Counted from the stretch's first letter, positions 9,119-19,181 are shown. The stretch is 56,011 bases of DNA from JAFDXJ01 sp039811225 (GCA_039811225.1 JBDHYG010000018.1:1-56011); one strand, 5' to 3'. Numbers and translations: made by a program. Notes: generated from the letters alone by a model not told the origin.

Positions 9119-9828
9119 TGCATCTTTTCCAACATATTTTTTCTTTCGCCCATAAAAAAAATCTTACACATCAACTTAAAGATATTTTAGGCTTCCGGCC
9201 AGGAAAGTTCTCCCTGTATGAAATTTCCCTGCACCATCGCTCAATAAAAGAAAACCCGGATGAAAATAATGAACGCCTCGAATATTTAGGGGATGCTGTC
9301 CTCAGCGCACTTATTGCTGATTACCTTTTTAAAAAATATCCATACAAAGAAGAAGGTTTCCTTACGGAAATGCGTAGTAAGATGGTCAATCGTCACCAAC
9401 TTAATTCTATTGCCCTGAAAATGGGCCTGAAAAAACTGCTGCGTTATAACAAATACGACAATGCCCTGAAAAGCAGCCTGATTTTTGGTAATGCCCTGGA
9501 AGCCATCATTGGCGCTATTTATCTCGATAAGGGTTATGAAAAAACCCGCGATTGGGTATTAAAAAAAATCATAGAACCCTATTTATTCCTCGACGACCTG
9601 GAACAAATAGATATTAATATTAAAAATAAATTGATCGGCTGGGCTAACAAAAACGGTAAAACAATCGGTTTTGATACCCTTGAAGAAAAAATGATAGGCA
9701 ACCGGCGAATCTTTACCATTGCCGCCGTATTAGATGGTGATATCATTGCCAAAGGCCAGGGATTCAATAAAAAATATGCCAGCCAGGTGGCGGCTCAACT
9801 CGCCCTGGAGAAACTTAAAATTAATTAA
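9118..9828 (+). CDS. rnc: Ribonuclease III
   Basis: A 236-residue endonuclease that cleaves double-stranded RNA, including rRNA precursors. The signature NERLEYLGDAVL gives Glu52, Glu55 and Asp59. The second metal-site helix reads GNALEAIIGAIYLDKGY, with Glu128 kept but Asn125 where E. coli has Asp114. A double-stranded RNA-binding domain follows at about residues 165-234. The GTG start overlaps the fabF stop, and no ATG lies near. The acpP-fabF-rnc order is a common bacterial cluster. Confidence 0.95.
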   Translation: MHLFQHIFSFAHKKNLTHQLKDILGFRPGKFSLYEISLHHRSIKENPDENNERLEYLGDAVLSALIADYLFKKYPYKEEGFLTEMRSKMVNRHQLNSIALKMGLKKLLRYNKYDNALKSSLIFGNALEAIIGAIYLDKGYEKTRDWVLKKIIEPYLFLDDLEQIDINIKNKLIGWANKNGKTIGFDTLEEKMIGNRRIFTIAAVLDGDIIAKGQGFNKKYASQVAAQLALEKLKIN

Positions 9829-9856
9829 CCGGTTTTTAAAAATCAGCCGGTTTTTA
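9827..9856 (+). terminator. Terminator after rnc
   Basis: AACCGG (9827-9832) pairs with CCGGTT (9847-9852), followed by a T-run. The stem begins inside the rnc stop codon, so it most likely ends the acpP-fabF-rnc transcript. Confidence 0.65.
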
Positions 9857-9879
9857 TACTTCACTAAAAATTCTTAACT

Positions 9880-9887
9880 TACCTTTG
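9880..9887 (+). promoter_or_regulatory. Bacteroidota -7 element for typA
   Basis: TACCTTTG exactly matches TAnnTTTG and lies just after the rnc terminator, 40 bases before the typA start. A T-run lies where the -33 element should be, but no clean TTTG is seen. Confidence 0.6.
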
Positions 9888-9927
9888 CAGCCTTTAAAAA
9901 AATACCCGAAGGGGAGGTAACGAAATT

Positions 9928-11739
9928 ATGAATATCAGGAATATTGCCATCATCGCGCACGTTGACCACGGTAAAACCACCTTGGTGGATAAGATTTTGC
10001 ATGCTACAAAAGTTTTCCGTGACAACCAGGAAACCGGGGAATTGATCATGGATAGCAATGACCTGGAACGCGAGAGAGGTATTACTATTTTCAGCAAAAA
10101 TGCCGCTGTAAATTATAAAGGCGTAAAAATAAATGTCATAGATACGCCTGGCCACAGTGACTTTGGCGGAGAAGTAGAGCGGGTTTTGAAAATGGCCGAT
10201 GGGGTCATCCTCCTCGTAGATGCCTTTGAAGGCCCCATGCCGCAAACACGTTTTGTATTACAAAAAGCACTGCACCTGAATTTAAAACCTATTGTTGTCA
10301 TAAATAAAGTGGATAAACCCAATTGCCGTCCCGAAGAAGTGCATGATGCGGTTTTTGAATTATTCTTTAACCTGGATGCTACGGAAGAACAATTGGATTT
10401 CCCAACATTCTATGGCAGTGGAAAAAACGGTTGGTTTAATGATTCACTCACCCCGACCGACAATATTCTCCCACTGCTGGATGGTATATTAAAATATGTT
10501 CCACCTCCAACCGTACAAGAAGGTCCCCTGCAAATGCAGATCACATCACTGGATTACTCTTCATTCCTGGGCAGGATTGCGATTGGGAATGTAAGCCGGG
10601 GTGCTATCCGGGAAAACCAGCCTGTTGCTTTAATACAGGCAAATGATACCATCAAAAAATTGCGGGTAAAAGAGTTATACGTTTTCGAAGGTATGGGTAA
10701 AAAGAAGGTATCGGAAGTAGTGGCAGGCGATCTTTGTGCCGTAGTAGGCCTGGATGATTTTAATATTGGAGATACTATTGCCGATATAGATAAGCCGGAA
10801 GCACTACCCACCATCAGCGTGGATGAGCCTACCATGAGTATGCTTTTCAGCATCAATAATTCCCCGTTTTTTGGCCGGGATGGCAAATTTGTAACCTCCC
10901 GTCATTTACGTGATCGCCTGATGAAGGAAACGGAAAAAAATCTTGCATTACGTGTAGAGGATGCAGATAATGCTGACAGCTTTTTGGTATATGGCCGTGG
11001 TATCCTGCACCTGGGAATCCTGGTGGAAACTATGCGCCGGGAAGGATATGAACTAACAGTGGGTCAACCACAGGTTTTAGTAAAATATATTGACGGGAAA
11101 AAATCGGAACCTTATGAAAACCTCGTGGTAGATGTCCCATCAGAATTTAGCGGAAAAGTCATTGACCTTGTCACACAACGGAAAGGTGAATTACATATCA
11201 TGGAAACAAAAGGTGAAATGCAACACCTGGAATTTGAAATTCCATCAAGAGGCCTGATAGGCTTACGATCCAATATGCTTACCAATACAGCCGGTGAAGC
11301 TGTAATGGCCCATCGTTTTACAGAATACAAACCCTGGAAAGGAAATATTCCCGGGAGAAACAATGGTGTATTGTTATCCAAAAACCAGGAACGCACCACC
11401 GGTTATTCCATAGACAAATTACAGGATCGCGGAACTTTCTTTGTGGATCCCGGAGAAGAAGTGTATGTGGGACAAATTATTGCAGAACATATTAAACCGG
11501 GTGACCTGGTTGTCAATGCTACAGAACCTAAAAAATTAACGAATCACCGTGCCAGTGGCAGCGATGATGCCTCACGCATTGCACCCAAAGTACTGATGAG
11601 CCTGGAAGAATGCATGGAATATATTCAACAGGATGAATGCATCGAAGTAACACCCAAACATATTCGTTTGCGAAAAGTAATCCTCGATGAGGAAGAAAGA
11701 AAAAAAATGCAACGGAATATGAAGACGGAAGAAGTCTAA
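9928..11739 (+). CDS. typA: Ribosome-associated GTPase TypA/BipA
   Basis: A 603-residue translational GTPase that binds the 70S ribosome and helps 50S assembly and stress growth. GTPase motifs are AHVDHGKTTL (G1), RERGITI (G2), DTPGHSDFGGEVER (G3) and NKVDKP (G4). The elongation factor domains 2, 3 and 5 follow, and the BipA-specific C-terminal domain contains LTNHRASGSDDA and ends in a charged tail. Length is right for TypA and not EF-G or LepA. A purine-rich GAAGGGGAGG stretch lies upstream of the ATG, a stronger ribosome binding site than most in this window. Confidence 0.97.
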   Translation: MNIRNIAIIAHVDHGKTTLVDKILHATKVFRDNQETGELIMDSNDLERERGITIFSKNAAVNYKGVKINVIDTPGHSDFGGEVERVLKMADGVILLVDAFEGPMPQTRFVLQKALHLNLKPIVVINKVDKPNCRPEEVHDAVFELFFNLDATEEQLDFPTFYGSGKNGWFNDSLTPTDNILPLLDGILKYVPPPTVQEGPLQMQITSLDYSSFLGRIAIGNVSRGAIRENQPVALIQANDTIKKLRVKELYVFEGMGKKKVSEVVAGDLCAVVGLDDFNIGDTIADIDKPEALPTISVDEPTMSMLFSINNSPFFGRDGKFVTSRHLRDRLMKETEKNLALRVEDADNADSFLVYGRGILHLGILVETMRREGYELTVGQPQVLVKYIDGKKSEPYENLVVDVPSEFSGKVIDLVTQRKGELHIMETKGEMQHLEFEIPSRGLIGLRSNMLTNTAGEAVMAHRFTEYKPWKGNIPGRNNGVLLSKNQERTTGYSIDKLQDRGTFFVDPGEEVYVGQIIAEHIKPGDLVVNATEPKKLTNHRASGSDDASRIAPKVLMSLEECMEYIQQDECIEVTPKHIRLRKVILDEEERKKMQRNMKTEEV

Positions 11740-11810
11740 ACTTCCATTGCTCCGTTTATTCTTTACACCCGGACAACCATTCAAATCATCTGGATTTACC
11801 GGCCCGTTTA

Positions 11811-13625
11811 TTAATGCACTTCCTGCATATCAACTAATTTCTTGTAATATCCATTTAACTGAATCAGGTCTTCATGTGAGCCCCTTTCAACGATTTCGCC
11901 TTTTTGTAATACAATGATTTCATCAGCATGACGAATAGTACTCAGGCGATGGGCGATGATGAGAGAAGTACGGTCTTTCATTAATCGGTTGATGGCATCC
12001 TGTACCAGTCGCTCACTTTCAGTATCCAGGGCAGAGGTTGCTTCATCCAGGATCAGGATAGGTGGATTTTTTAATACTGCCCGGGCAATAGTCATGCGTT
12101 GTTTTTCTCCCCCGCTCAATTTTGATCCCCGGTCGCCGATATTCGTGAGGTAACCATTATCTTTTTGCAAAATAAAATGCTGTGCATTAGCAATGATTGC
12201 AGCCTGTTCTATTTCTTCCTGGCTTGCATTTTCTTTTCCATACGCAATATTAGCGGCAATAGTATCATTAAATAAAACGGCTTCCTGAGTGACGATACCC
12301 ATTTGCCGACGCACCGATTTCAAAGAATATTCTTTGATATTGATCCCATCAATCAATAATTCCCCGGAAGTAACATCATGAAAGCGCGGAACCAGGTCGG
12401 CTAGTGTTGATTTACCGGCCCCACTGCTTCCTACCAGGGCTACCGTACTGCCTTTCTTAATGGTAAGCTGGATATTTTTCAGGATGGAAAAATTTTCATA
12501 TGAAAAGGATACATTTTTGAATTCAATAGAAGATTCAAAAGAGCATAATTCTTTCCCGTTCGGGTTATCATCTACTGTAATGGGAGCATGCAAAATCTCT
12601 TCAATCCGGGATATTGCGGCACTGCCTTTCTGCATATTTGAAAAAGAAGTGGACAAAGATTTTGCCGGGTTGATGATATTATAAAATAAAGCGAGATACG
12701 TAATAAATGCAGATGCTTCCAGGCCTATGCCATTTTCCAACACCAACCGACCACCAAAATACAAGATAGCTGCAAAAACCGCCACCCCTAAAAATTCACT
12801 TAGCGGGGAAGCCAGGTCCCGGCTATACCCGATTTTATTTTTTGCCGTTAATAACTGGGTATTGATCTTAAAAAATTTATTCCGTAAAATCGCTTCCACG
12901 CTGAATGCCTTGATTACCCGCAGGCCACTTAATGTTTCTTCCAGGATAGAGACCGATTCCCCGTATTTAATAGCGGCAGTATTTGATTGCACTTTTAATG
13001 TCTTTGTTACCCTGCCTATGATCAGGCCCATGACCGGAATAAACAACAGGACAAAAAGGGTAAGCTTGGTACTAATCGTAAACAGGATCACCAGGTTGAT
13101 GATAATGGTTAACGGATAAGTGATCCAACCTTCCATGGCGCCCACCAACGAAGTCTCTACTTCTGATAAATCATTAGTAAGCCGGCTCATCAGGTCTCCT
13201 TTTCTTTTTTCTGTAAAAAAACCAATCGGCAATGCAAGAATTTTGTCATACATTTCAAAGCGAAAAGAATTGGAGATTTTATTTTTCACCGGGTTGAGTA
13301 CATAGAATGAGAGATAGAGAAAAAGGTTTTTAAAGAAAATAGCTACCAGGATGACCACGCAAATAACCCCCAGGGCGCTGATTTTCCCACCTTGCTGAAT
13401 GATATGTTGGAGCTGTTCCCGAATGAAGAGAATAACCGGATTGGTTGTGGTGGCAACGAGTGAAGCATTATTTGCTCCGGTGGAAAAAATCAAATCCAGG
13501 AAGGGCATGAGCATGCCTACGGATACGATAGAAAATAAAATGGATAAAAGAGTAAAGATTATATATAAAAATATTTCTTTTTTATATAAAGTTAAATACC
13601 TGAATATCCGTGCATATTGCTTCAT
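11811..13625 (-). CDS. ABC exporter, MsbA-like (fused permease and ATPase)
   Basis: A 604-residue half-transporter that should work as a homodimer. A six-helix ABC membrane domain fills about residues 18-325 and the ATPase the rest. ATPase motifs are Walker A GSSGAGKST (399-407), signature LSGGEKQR (503-510), Walker B ILILDEATSALD (523-534) and the switch His559 in IAHRLS. Lipid A/phospholipid flippase MsbA is the closest well-known relative, but related exporters for drugs or peptides look alike, so I give no gene symbol. It is divergent from rbfA, with 58 bases between the starts. Confidence 0.88.
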   Translation of the reverse strand: MKQYARIFRYLTLYKKEIFLYIIFTLLSILFSIVSVGMLMPFLDLIFSTGANNASLVATTTNPVILFIREQLQHIIQQGGKISALGVICVVILVAIFFKNLFLYLSFYVLNPVKNKISNSFRFEMYDKILALPIGFFTEKRKGDLMSRLTNDLSEVETSLVGAMEGWITYPLTIIINLVILFTISTKLTLFVLLFIPVMGLIIGRVTKTLKVQSNTAAIKYGESVSILEETLSGLRVIKAFSVEAILRNKFFKINTQLLTAKNKIGYSRDLASPLSEFLGVAVFAAILYFGGRLVLENGIGLEASAFITYLALFYNIINPAKSLSTSFSNMQKGSAAISRIEEILHAPITVDDNPNGKELCSFESSIEFKNVSFSYENFSILKNIQLTIKKGSTVALVGSSGAGKSTLADLVPRFHDVTSGELLIDGINIKEYSLKSVRRQMGIVTQEAVLFNDTIAANIAYGKENASQEEIEQAAIIANAQHFILQKDNGYLTNIGDRGSKLSGGEKQRMTIARAVLKNPPILILDEATSALDTESERLVQDAINRLMKDRTSLIIAHRLSTIRHADEIIVLQKGEIVERGSHEDLIQLNGYYKKLVDMQEVH

Positions 13626-13683
13626 GAAGAAGGGTTCCTGATAATGGCAAAGTAACTATTTTTACAGCTATAAAACAGCAGTT

Positions 13684-14055
13684 ATGGAAGAAGGGAAAAG
13701 ACAAAGGCAGGTTGCCGGTTTGATACAAAAGGAAATGAATGATATTTTTCATCGCCTGGGCTTACATATGCTGGATGGCGGTATGGTATCCATCTCTTCG
13801 GTAAAAGTGACGCCCGATTTGCTGGAAGCACGTATTTATCTCAGTTTTTTCCAGGTAGCAGATCCTACAGCTTCCCTTAAAAAGATAGAACAACATGCCT
13901 GGGAAATAAAAAAACACCTGGCAGAAAAAATCAAACATCAATTAAGACGAATCCCGGTAATTCATTATTTCACCGATGATACCCTGGACCATGTTTTCAA
14001 AATGGAAGCGCTTTTCAAAAAAATTGAGGAAGAGAAAAAAAATCAACAGGAATAA
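13684..14055 (+). CDS. rbfA: Ribosome-binding factor A
   Basis: A 123-residue KH-fold protein needed for late 30S maturation and 16S 5'-end processing. It has the family layout: an N-terminal helix (RQRQVAGLIQKEMNDIF), a strand with SVKVTPDLLEARIYLSF, and a helix ending in RRIPVIHYFTDDTLDHVFKMEALF near the C terminus. Length is typical. The permease gene follows after 42 bases, the same rbfA-permease order seen in many Bacteroidota. Confidence 0.93.
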   Translation: MEEGKRQRQVAGLIQKEMNDIFHRLGLHMLDGGMVSISSVKVTPDLLEARIYLSFFQVADPTASLKKIEQHAWEIKKHLAEKIKHQLRRIPVIHYFTDDTLDHVFKMEALFKKIEEEKKNQQE

Positions 14056-14097
14056 TCGTTTTGGCATATATTCCACTACAATCTATCTACGCTGTAT

Positions 14098-15315
14098 ATG
14101 AATTTCTTATTTGCCTGGCGATATTTTAAATCCAAGAAATCGACAAATGCCATAAATATTATTGCGTGGATCAGTATCCTGGCTATCATAGTAGGTACCG
14201 CTTCCCTGATCATTGTACTTAGTGTATTCAATGGTTTTGAAGGCCTGGTAAAAAGTATGTATGGTGATTTCTATGCAGATATTTTGGTCACACCGGTAAA
14301 AGGAAAATATATTGCCATCAATACTGCATTGAGTAATCGCATCAAACAGGTTAATGGTATCCGTAACCAGTCTTATTATGTAGAAGAAAAAGCCGTACTC
14401 GTCAATGCCGATTACCAGGCCATTGTGTACTTGCGTGGGGTGGATGGAAACTATGTAAAAGTAAATGGGATCAGCCGGCATATCATGGATGGTCAATTCA
14501 ATGTAGGAAACACACAAACACCTTATATGGTTGCTGGTTCCGGGATCAGCAATGCAGTAGGCGCCGACCCCCAGAATAAACTTGGTGGCTTAGTAGTATA
14601 TCTCCCAAACAGGCAAAGCCGGAATTTTACCAGCCTGGATGCCATGCATTCCTATACCATTTATACTGCTGGTATCTTTTCAGTACAGCAGGAATTTGAT
14701 GATAAGTATGCATTTACCAATATTGATTTTATGCAGTACATGCTTGACCTGCAGCCGGATGAATACAGTGGCCTGGAAATAGCCCTGGCAAATGGGACAG
14801 ATCAGGATAAAATAAAAAAGCAATTGCAGGACCTGTTAGGAAAGGAGTTTAAAATACAAACCCGGTATGAGCAAAATCAAAGCCTGTTTTCGGTTATGCA
14901 AATGGAGAAATGGGTGATCTATGGAATATTATCATTGATACTGGTAGTGGCTGCCTTCAACATGATTGGCGCCTTAACGATGCTCGTACTTGAAAAACAA
15001 AAAGATATTACTATTTTAAAATCCATGGGTGCAACAAATTCGCGGATACAACGAATTTTTCTACATGAAGGAATTTTATTGGGAATCCTGGGAGGTATTG
15101 GTGGAATGATATTGGCATTACTGATTTGTTGGTTGCAGGTAAAGTATAAACTGGTAGGGCTGCAAGGCGGATCATTTATTATTGATTATTACCCGGTAAA
15201 ATTAGACTGGTTGGATTTTGTATTGGTTGCCTGCACGGTTTTGGTAATTGCATTATTAGCTGCCTGGATTCCTGCCCGGAAAGCAGCTGCCCAGGAAATT
15301 TTCTTAAAAAGCTGA
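14098..15315 (+). CDS. FtsX/LolE-like permease
   Basis: A 405-residue inner-membrane protein with the four-helix MacB/LolE topology. One helix is near the N terminus (about 21-43), a periplasmic domain spans about 44-275, and three helices form the C-terminal FtsX domain, whose loop reads EKQKDITILKSMGATN. LolC/LolE proteins move lipoproteins from the inner membrane toward the outer membrane together with ATPase LolD. No lolD lies nearby, so the ATPase must be elsewhere. Bacteroidota usually carry one such gene beside rbfA. Confidence 0.82.
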   Translation: MNFLFAWRYFKSKKSTNAINIIAWISILAIIVGTASLIIVLSVFNGFEGLVKSMYGDFYADILVTPVKGKYIAINTALSNRIKQVNGIRNQSYYVEEKAVLVNADYQAIVYLRGVDGNYVKVNGISRHIMDGQFNVGNTQTPYMVAGSGISNAVGADPQNKLGGLVVYLPNRQSRNFTSLDAMHSYTIYTAGIFSVQQEFDDKYAFTNIDFMQYMLDLQPDEYSGLEIALANGTDQDKIKKQLQDLLGKEFKIQTRYEQNQSLFSVMQMEKWVIYGILSLILVVAAFNMIGALTMLVLEKQKDITILKSMGATNSRIQRIFLHEGILLGILGGIGGMILALLICWLQVKYKLVGLQGGSFIIDYYPVKLDWLDFVLVACTVLVIALLAAWIPARKAAAQEIFLKS

Positions 15316-15348
15316 ATTTAAATGCAACAAATTCAGGAATTTTTTTTT
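15312..15348 (+). terminator. Terminator after the LolE-like gene
   Basis: CTGAATTT (15312-15319) pairs with AAATTCAG (15329-15336), and nine Ts begin three bases later. The stem includes the stop codon TGA. It is AT-rich and so of moderate strength. Confidence 0.55.
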
Positions 15349-15447
15349 CTTTTGAGAGAAGATTTTGTACAAAGAATGCGTTTTCTTTTCCGGTTTTCTG
15401 GATTCTGCGTCGAAGGATAAAAGTTACATTTTAATAAAAGATTTCCT

Positions 15448-16134
15448 ATGCAACGATTAAAAATTATTCCATTCCTTTTTGCCTTTCTCTTCTTTTTTGC
15501 ATGTACATCCATAGCCCAACAGGATAGAGTAGGTGGCTGGCCGCTTTATAATACAGATCGGTTTCATTTTGGTTCAGATGTAACAATTGATGGGGATTAT
15601 TTATTTCCGTCATCTTACACACCAGCTAATTTATATACAACTCCTCAACAGTATTATCCGAATATACCTGCCTATTTCAATATGGTATTTCATGTTTTAA
15701 TCTATAAAGACGAGAATGGAGTGGAAAAATATCCAGCTAAGGTTTTACCCAAAGTCGCCTTCCTGGATAAAAACGGGAAAGAAGAAATCATATTTAAAAG
15801 TGGCTTTCCACTTATAGACACTTTGGATGGCTCTACTTATTACCAGGTGCTGGATAGCGGAAAAGTGACCCTACTAAAATATTATAACACGTATTATCTC
15901 GATAATAAGGAACCATTTAGCAATAGGATTACCCGTACCTATCATTTAGGTGAATATTATTTTGTGCTGGACTCCCATGAAAAAATGATCAGCCTCAAAA
16001 CCGATAAAAATGATGTTTTGGCATTGTTTGCTGATAAACAAGCAGCGGTAGAAAGCTTTCTGCAAAAAAATAAAATAAAATTCAAGAAAGAAGAAGACCT
16101 GATCAAGATCTTTCATTTCTATAACAGCCAATAA
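15448..16134 (+). CDS. Exported protein of unknown function
   Basis: A 228-residue protein that I do not recognise. Residues 1-25 form a signal peptide, with cleavage likely after SIAQ; the Cys at residue 19 does not sit in a convincing lipobox. The mature part has many Tyr, Phe and Asp residues. A segment LPKVAFLDKNGKEEIIF and a C-terminal lysine-rich helix (SFLQKNKIKFKKEEDLIKIFHFYN) stand out. It stands alone between a terminator-like hairpin and a hairpin upstream of the M4 protease gene. Confidence 0.7.
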   Translation: MQRLKIIPFLFAFLFFFACTSIAQQDRVGGWPLYNTDRFHFGSDVTIDGDYLFPSSYTPANLYTTPQQYYPNIPAYFNMVFHVLIYKDENGVEKYPAKVLPKVAFLDKNGKEEIIFKSGFPLIDTLDGSTYYQVLDSGKVTLLKYYNTYYLDNKEPFSNRITRTYHLGEYYFVLDSHEKMISLKTDKNDVLALFADKQAAVESFLQKNKIKFKKEEDLIKIFHFYNSQ

Positions 16135-16502
16135 CTTGAGACCGATTTTTTTCCTTCATAATCATACAGAACCAAGCTTCAATTCTATCACCTTAAAAAA
16201 TTTTAAGGTGGATTCTGTTTCCTTTTTTTGGCAGGAATAAATTTTCTGTAATATTTTCATGTCCGAAATGAACCCCCCGGCCATTTTTGATTTGTGTCTG
16301 CTTTGTTTTCGGTATTCAACCGGTTAACTGGATTTATTTCATCTTTTTTACCCCTACCCCTTCATTAAGGTTCTGTAAAGCAAGATATAAGAATTACTTG
16401 TTTTACAAATATTGTGGTGCAATGTGCTGTGTTAATTCTTTTATTAAAAATAAGTTGACGTATTTAAAATTTTTTATTCATCAAAACAACCATTATCAAA
16501 CA
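16135..16502. other. Gene-free stretch before the M4 protease
   Basis: These 368 bases hold the 10-bp-arm hairpin at 16189-16210 and otherwise no feature I can support. The frame of the protease gene stays open back to 16287, but the predicted residues look like random translation and the signal peptide starts at 16503. The stretch is therefore read as leader and promoter region. Confidence 0.5.
16189..16210. repeat. Perfect inverted repeat, possible terminator
   Basis: CACCTTAAAA and TTTTAAGGTG flank a 2-base loop, 55 bases after the unknown exported protein. A pyrimidine-rich tract follows about ten bases later. It could end that gene's transcript or bind a dimeric regulator. Confidence 0.45.
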
Positions 16503-19163
16503 ATGAAAAAACAAGTCCTATCGCTTTTTTTGCTAGCCCTAGCTACGCAAGGTTTTTCGCAAAATAATCTTCGCCAGGCTATCACGGGCCAAAAAGGAGT
16601 GTCTAATCAGTACACTGATTTGACCATAGCAAGGCAGTTGCCTTTCAATCCAAAAGCGGCCGCTTCCTTCTTCCAGCTGGATCCAAATGCCGATCTCATT
16701 CTTTCAAAAGCCGAAGCAGATCAGCTTGGCTTTTTACATTATCGTTATTACCAGTCATACCAGGGTGTGCCTATAGAAAACTCTATGTACATCGTGCACA
16801 CAAAAGCCGGGCAGGTTGTAAGTGCTGGTGGAGCCATTGTTACAGAATTTGACCCACTGATGCAACAACGTTCTTCCACCAAGCTTTCTGCCAAGCAGGC
16901 CGTTACCATTGCCATCAATTATGTAAATGCCCAGCAATATATGTGGGAAGATCCGGGCATGGAACAACGCCTGAAAGATCAAACCGGTAAAGCCAATGCC
17001 AGTTATAAACCGGTAGGAAAATTAGTTTGGTATAGTGATGATGAAACCCTCAGCCCACGTGAATTGCGGCTTGCTTACAAAGTTGATGTATATGCCCGGC
17101 AACCATTAAGCCGTGCCTATTATTTTGTAGATGCACAATCCGGAAAAATCTTAGGTAAAAAAGATGAACTTCATTTCTCTGATGCAACCGGTACCGCCAA
17201 TACTGCTTATAGTGGTACACAAACCATTCATAGTGACCTGAGTGGTGGTAGCTATCGTTTGCGGGATTATACAAAAGGGAATGGTATCATTACCCTACAT
17301 GGTGAATCCGGCCAACGTGGAAATGACTATACCAGTTCTTCCGCAAACTGGAACCTCACCGGAACTAATATTGCAGCATTGGATGCACATTATGGTGTTT
17401 CCCAAACGTATGCTTTCTACTATTCTAATTTTGGCCGAAACAGCTATGATAATGCTGGAACTGCATTGTACAGCTATGTGAATGACCCCACCTATACAGA
17501 CAATGCTTTTTGGGATGGCAGTGCCATGAATTTTAATAAACGTTCTAACAGTAGCCAGAATCCGGGTGGAGTAACCGGTATAGATGTAACAGGCCACGAA
17601 TTAACACATGGTGTTACACAAGAGGAATCCGGATTAAATTATAGTAAAGAACCTGGCGCCATGAATGAAAGCATGAGCGATATCATGGGAAAATCCGTAC
17701 AATTCTGGAGCAAACCTGGAGATATCAACTGGCTTATGAGCAACGATATGAACTGGATCATCCGGGATATGAGTAATCCGAATTCTCAAGGCCAACCGGA
17801 TACATATCAGGGAACTTACTGGTATTCCGGCTCCGCAGATAATTATGGTGTACATACAAACAGTGGTGTCGGTAATTTCATGTTTTACCTACTGGTGACC
17901 GGAGGAAGCGGTACAAATGATAACGGGGATTCCTATTCCGTTTCAGGTATTGGCTTATCCAAAGCTGATCAGATTATTTATCGTTCCAATACCACTTATT
18001 TAACTTCTACCTCCAAATATGCCGATTGGCGTACAGCCTGCATCAATGCAGCTACTGACTTATACGGCGCTTCGTCCAATGAAGTAACACAAGTACAAAA
18101 TGCTTTCCATGCCGTAGGAATCGGTGCAGCCGGTGGCGGTGGTGGTACCTGCAGTGTGCCTTCCGGCTTGTCTGCTTCTGCAATAACTTCAACAAGTGCT
18201 ACTCTTTCCTGGTCCAATACTGGTGCTACCAGTTATAACCTGCAATGGAAAGCCAGCAGTTCCGGTTCCTGGACAACTGTTAGTGGTATATCCGGTACAT
18301 CTTATAACTTAAGCGGCTTATCGTCCTGCACCAACTATGACTTCAAAGTACAAAGTGTGTGCAGTGGCAGCTCGAGTGCATATAGCAGCTCTACTACATT
18401 CCAAACAAACGGCTGCTCTGGTGGTTCCTATTGTACAAGTAAAGGTAATAGTACTACCTACGAGTATATTAAGAAAGTTGTGTTGAAGAGCATTTCAAAC
18501 CTGAGTGGTGATAATGGAGGCTATCATGACTATACCGCTTTATCCGCAAGCTTAGTTGCTGGTAATACGTATAAATTCAAAGGAAAAGCTGGTTTCCATG
18601 GTTCTGCTTACAAAGAGTACTGGACCGTGTATATCGACTACAACCATGATGGTGATTTTGCTGATGCAAATGAAATGACCGCACAATTCACGACCTCTTC
18701 AACCACGATGGTTACTAAGAACTTTACGGTACCATCTTCTGCCAGCAATGGCACTACTCGTATGCGTGTTCAAATGCATTATGGTAGTTACGTAACAGAT
18801 CCTTGTGCCACATTTGATTATGGTGAAGTAGAAGATTATACTATAAATATTAGCGGTGGTAGCTTCAATGGCTTCAGCCAGCCAAAAGCTGAAACCAGTT
18901 CATCCATCCTGATTAGCCCGAATCCTGTATCCGGCACATCTGCCAATCTGAATTACCGGATCGTTAAAGAGGGTAATGTACAAGTGAAAGTAATGAATAT
19001 GAATGGCCAGGTTCTGCAGAATATAGACCTGGGCAGGCAATCCAGCGGTAGTCATACCTATACATTAAACAGCCTGAATAAATTAGCTTCAGGAACTTAT
19101 ATGATTGTACTGGAACAAGACAACCAGATCGTCAATCGTACACGTTTTGTAATATCGCATTAA
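16503..19163 (+). CDS. Secreted M4 metalloprotease with T9SS sorting domain
   Basis: An 886-residue thermolysin-family protease, made as a zymogen and sent outside the cell. In order: signal peptide (1-20, ending GFSQ); FTP and PepSY propeptide (about 40-220); and the M4 catalytic domain, with zinc motif HELTH (365-369) and third ligand Glu389 in NESMSD. A fibronectin type III domain follows (about 550-635), then a GEVED domain (about 640-785, ending DYGEVEDYTINI) and a type IX secretion C-terminal sorting domain (about 805-886, SPNPVSG to the end). The T9SS tag indicates export or surface anchoring by the gliding-linked type IX system. ATG 16503 gives the signal peptide; earlier in-frame starts do not. 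Confidence 0.95.
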   Translation: MKKQVLSLFLLALATQGFSQNNLRQAITGQKGVSNQYTDLTIARQLPFNPKAAASFFQLDPNADLILSKAEADQLGFLHYRYYQSYQGVPIENSMYIVHTKAGQVVSAGGAIVTEFDPLMQQRSSTKLSAKQAVTIAINYVNAQQYMWEDPGMEQRLKDQTGKANASYKPVGKLVWYSDDETLSPRELRLAYKVDVYARQPLSRAYYFVDAQSGKILGKKDELHFSDATGTANTAYSGTQTIHSDLSGGSYRLRDYTKGNGIITLHGESGQRGNDYTSSSANWNLTGTNIAALDAHYGVSQTYAFYYSNFGRNSYDNAGTALYSYVNDPTYTDNAFWDGSAMNFNKRSNSSQNPGGVTGIDVTGHELTHGVTQEESGLNYSKEPGAMNESMSDIMGKSVQFWSKPGDINWLMSNDMNWIIRDMSNPNSQGQPDTYQGTYWYSGSADNYGVHTNSGVGNFMFYLLVTGGSGTNDNGDSYSVSGIGLSKADQIIYRSNTTYLTSTSKYADWRTACINAATDLYGASSNEVTQVQNAFHAVGIGAAGGGGGTCSVPSGLSASAITSTSATLSWSNTGATSYNLQWKASSSGSWTTVSGISGTSYNLSGLSSCTNYDFKVQSVCSGSSSAYSSSTTFQTNGCSGGSYCTSKGNSTTYEYIKKVVLKSISNLSGDNGGYHDYTALSASLVAGNTYKFKGKAGFHGSAYKEYWTVYIDYNHDGDFADANEMTAQFTTSSTTMVTKNFTVPSSASNGTTRMRVQMHYGSYVTDPCATFDYGEVEDYTINISGGSFNGFSQPKAETSSSILISPNPVSGTSANLNYRIVKEGNVQVKVMNMNGQVLQNIDLGRQSSGSHTYTLNSLNKLASGTYMIVLEQDNQIVNRTRFVISH

Positions 19164-19181
19164 GAACACACAACCCTAATA

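Noticed and set aside
10554..10886. Antisense frame of 110 codons inside typA
   Set aside because: Shadow of a clear coding frame; no independent promoter or family resemblance.
16287..16502. N-terminal extension of the M4 protease frame
   Set aside because: The residues look like translated leader; the normal signal peptide begins at 16503.
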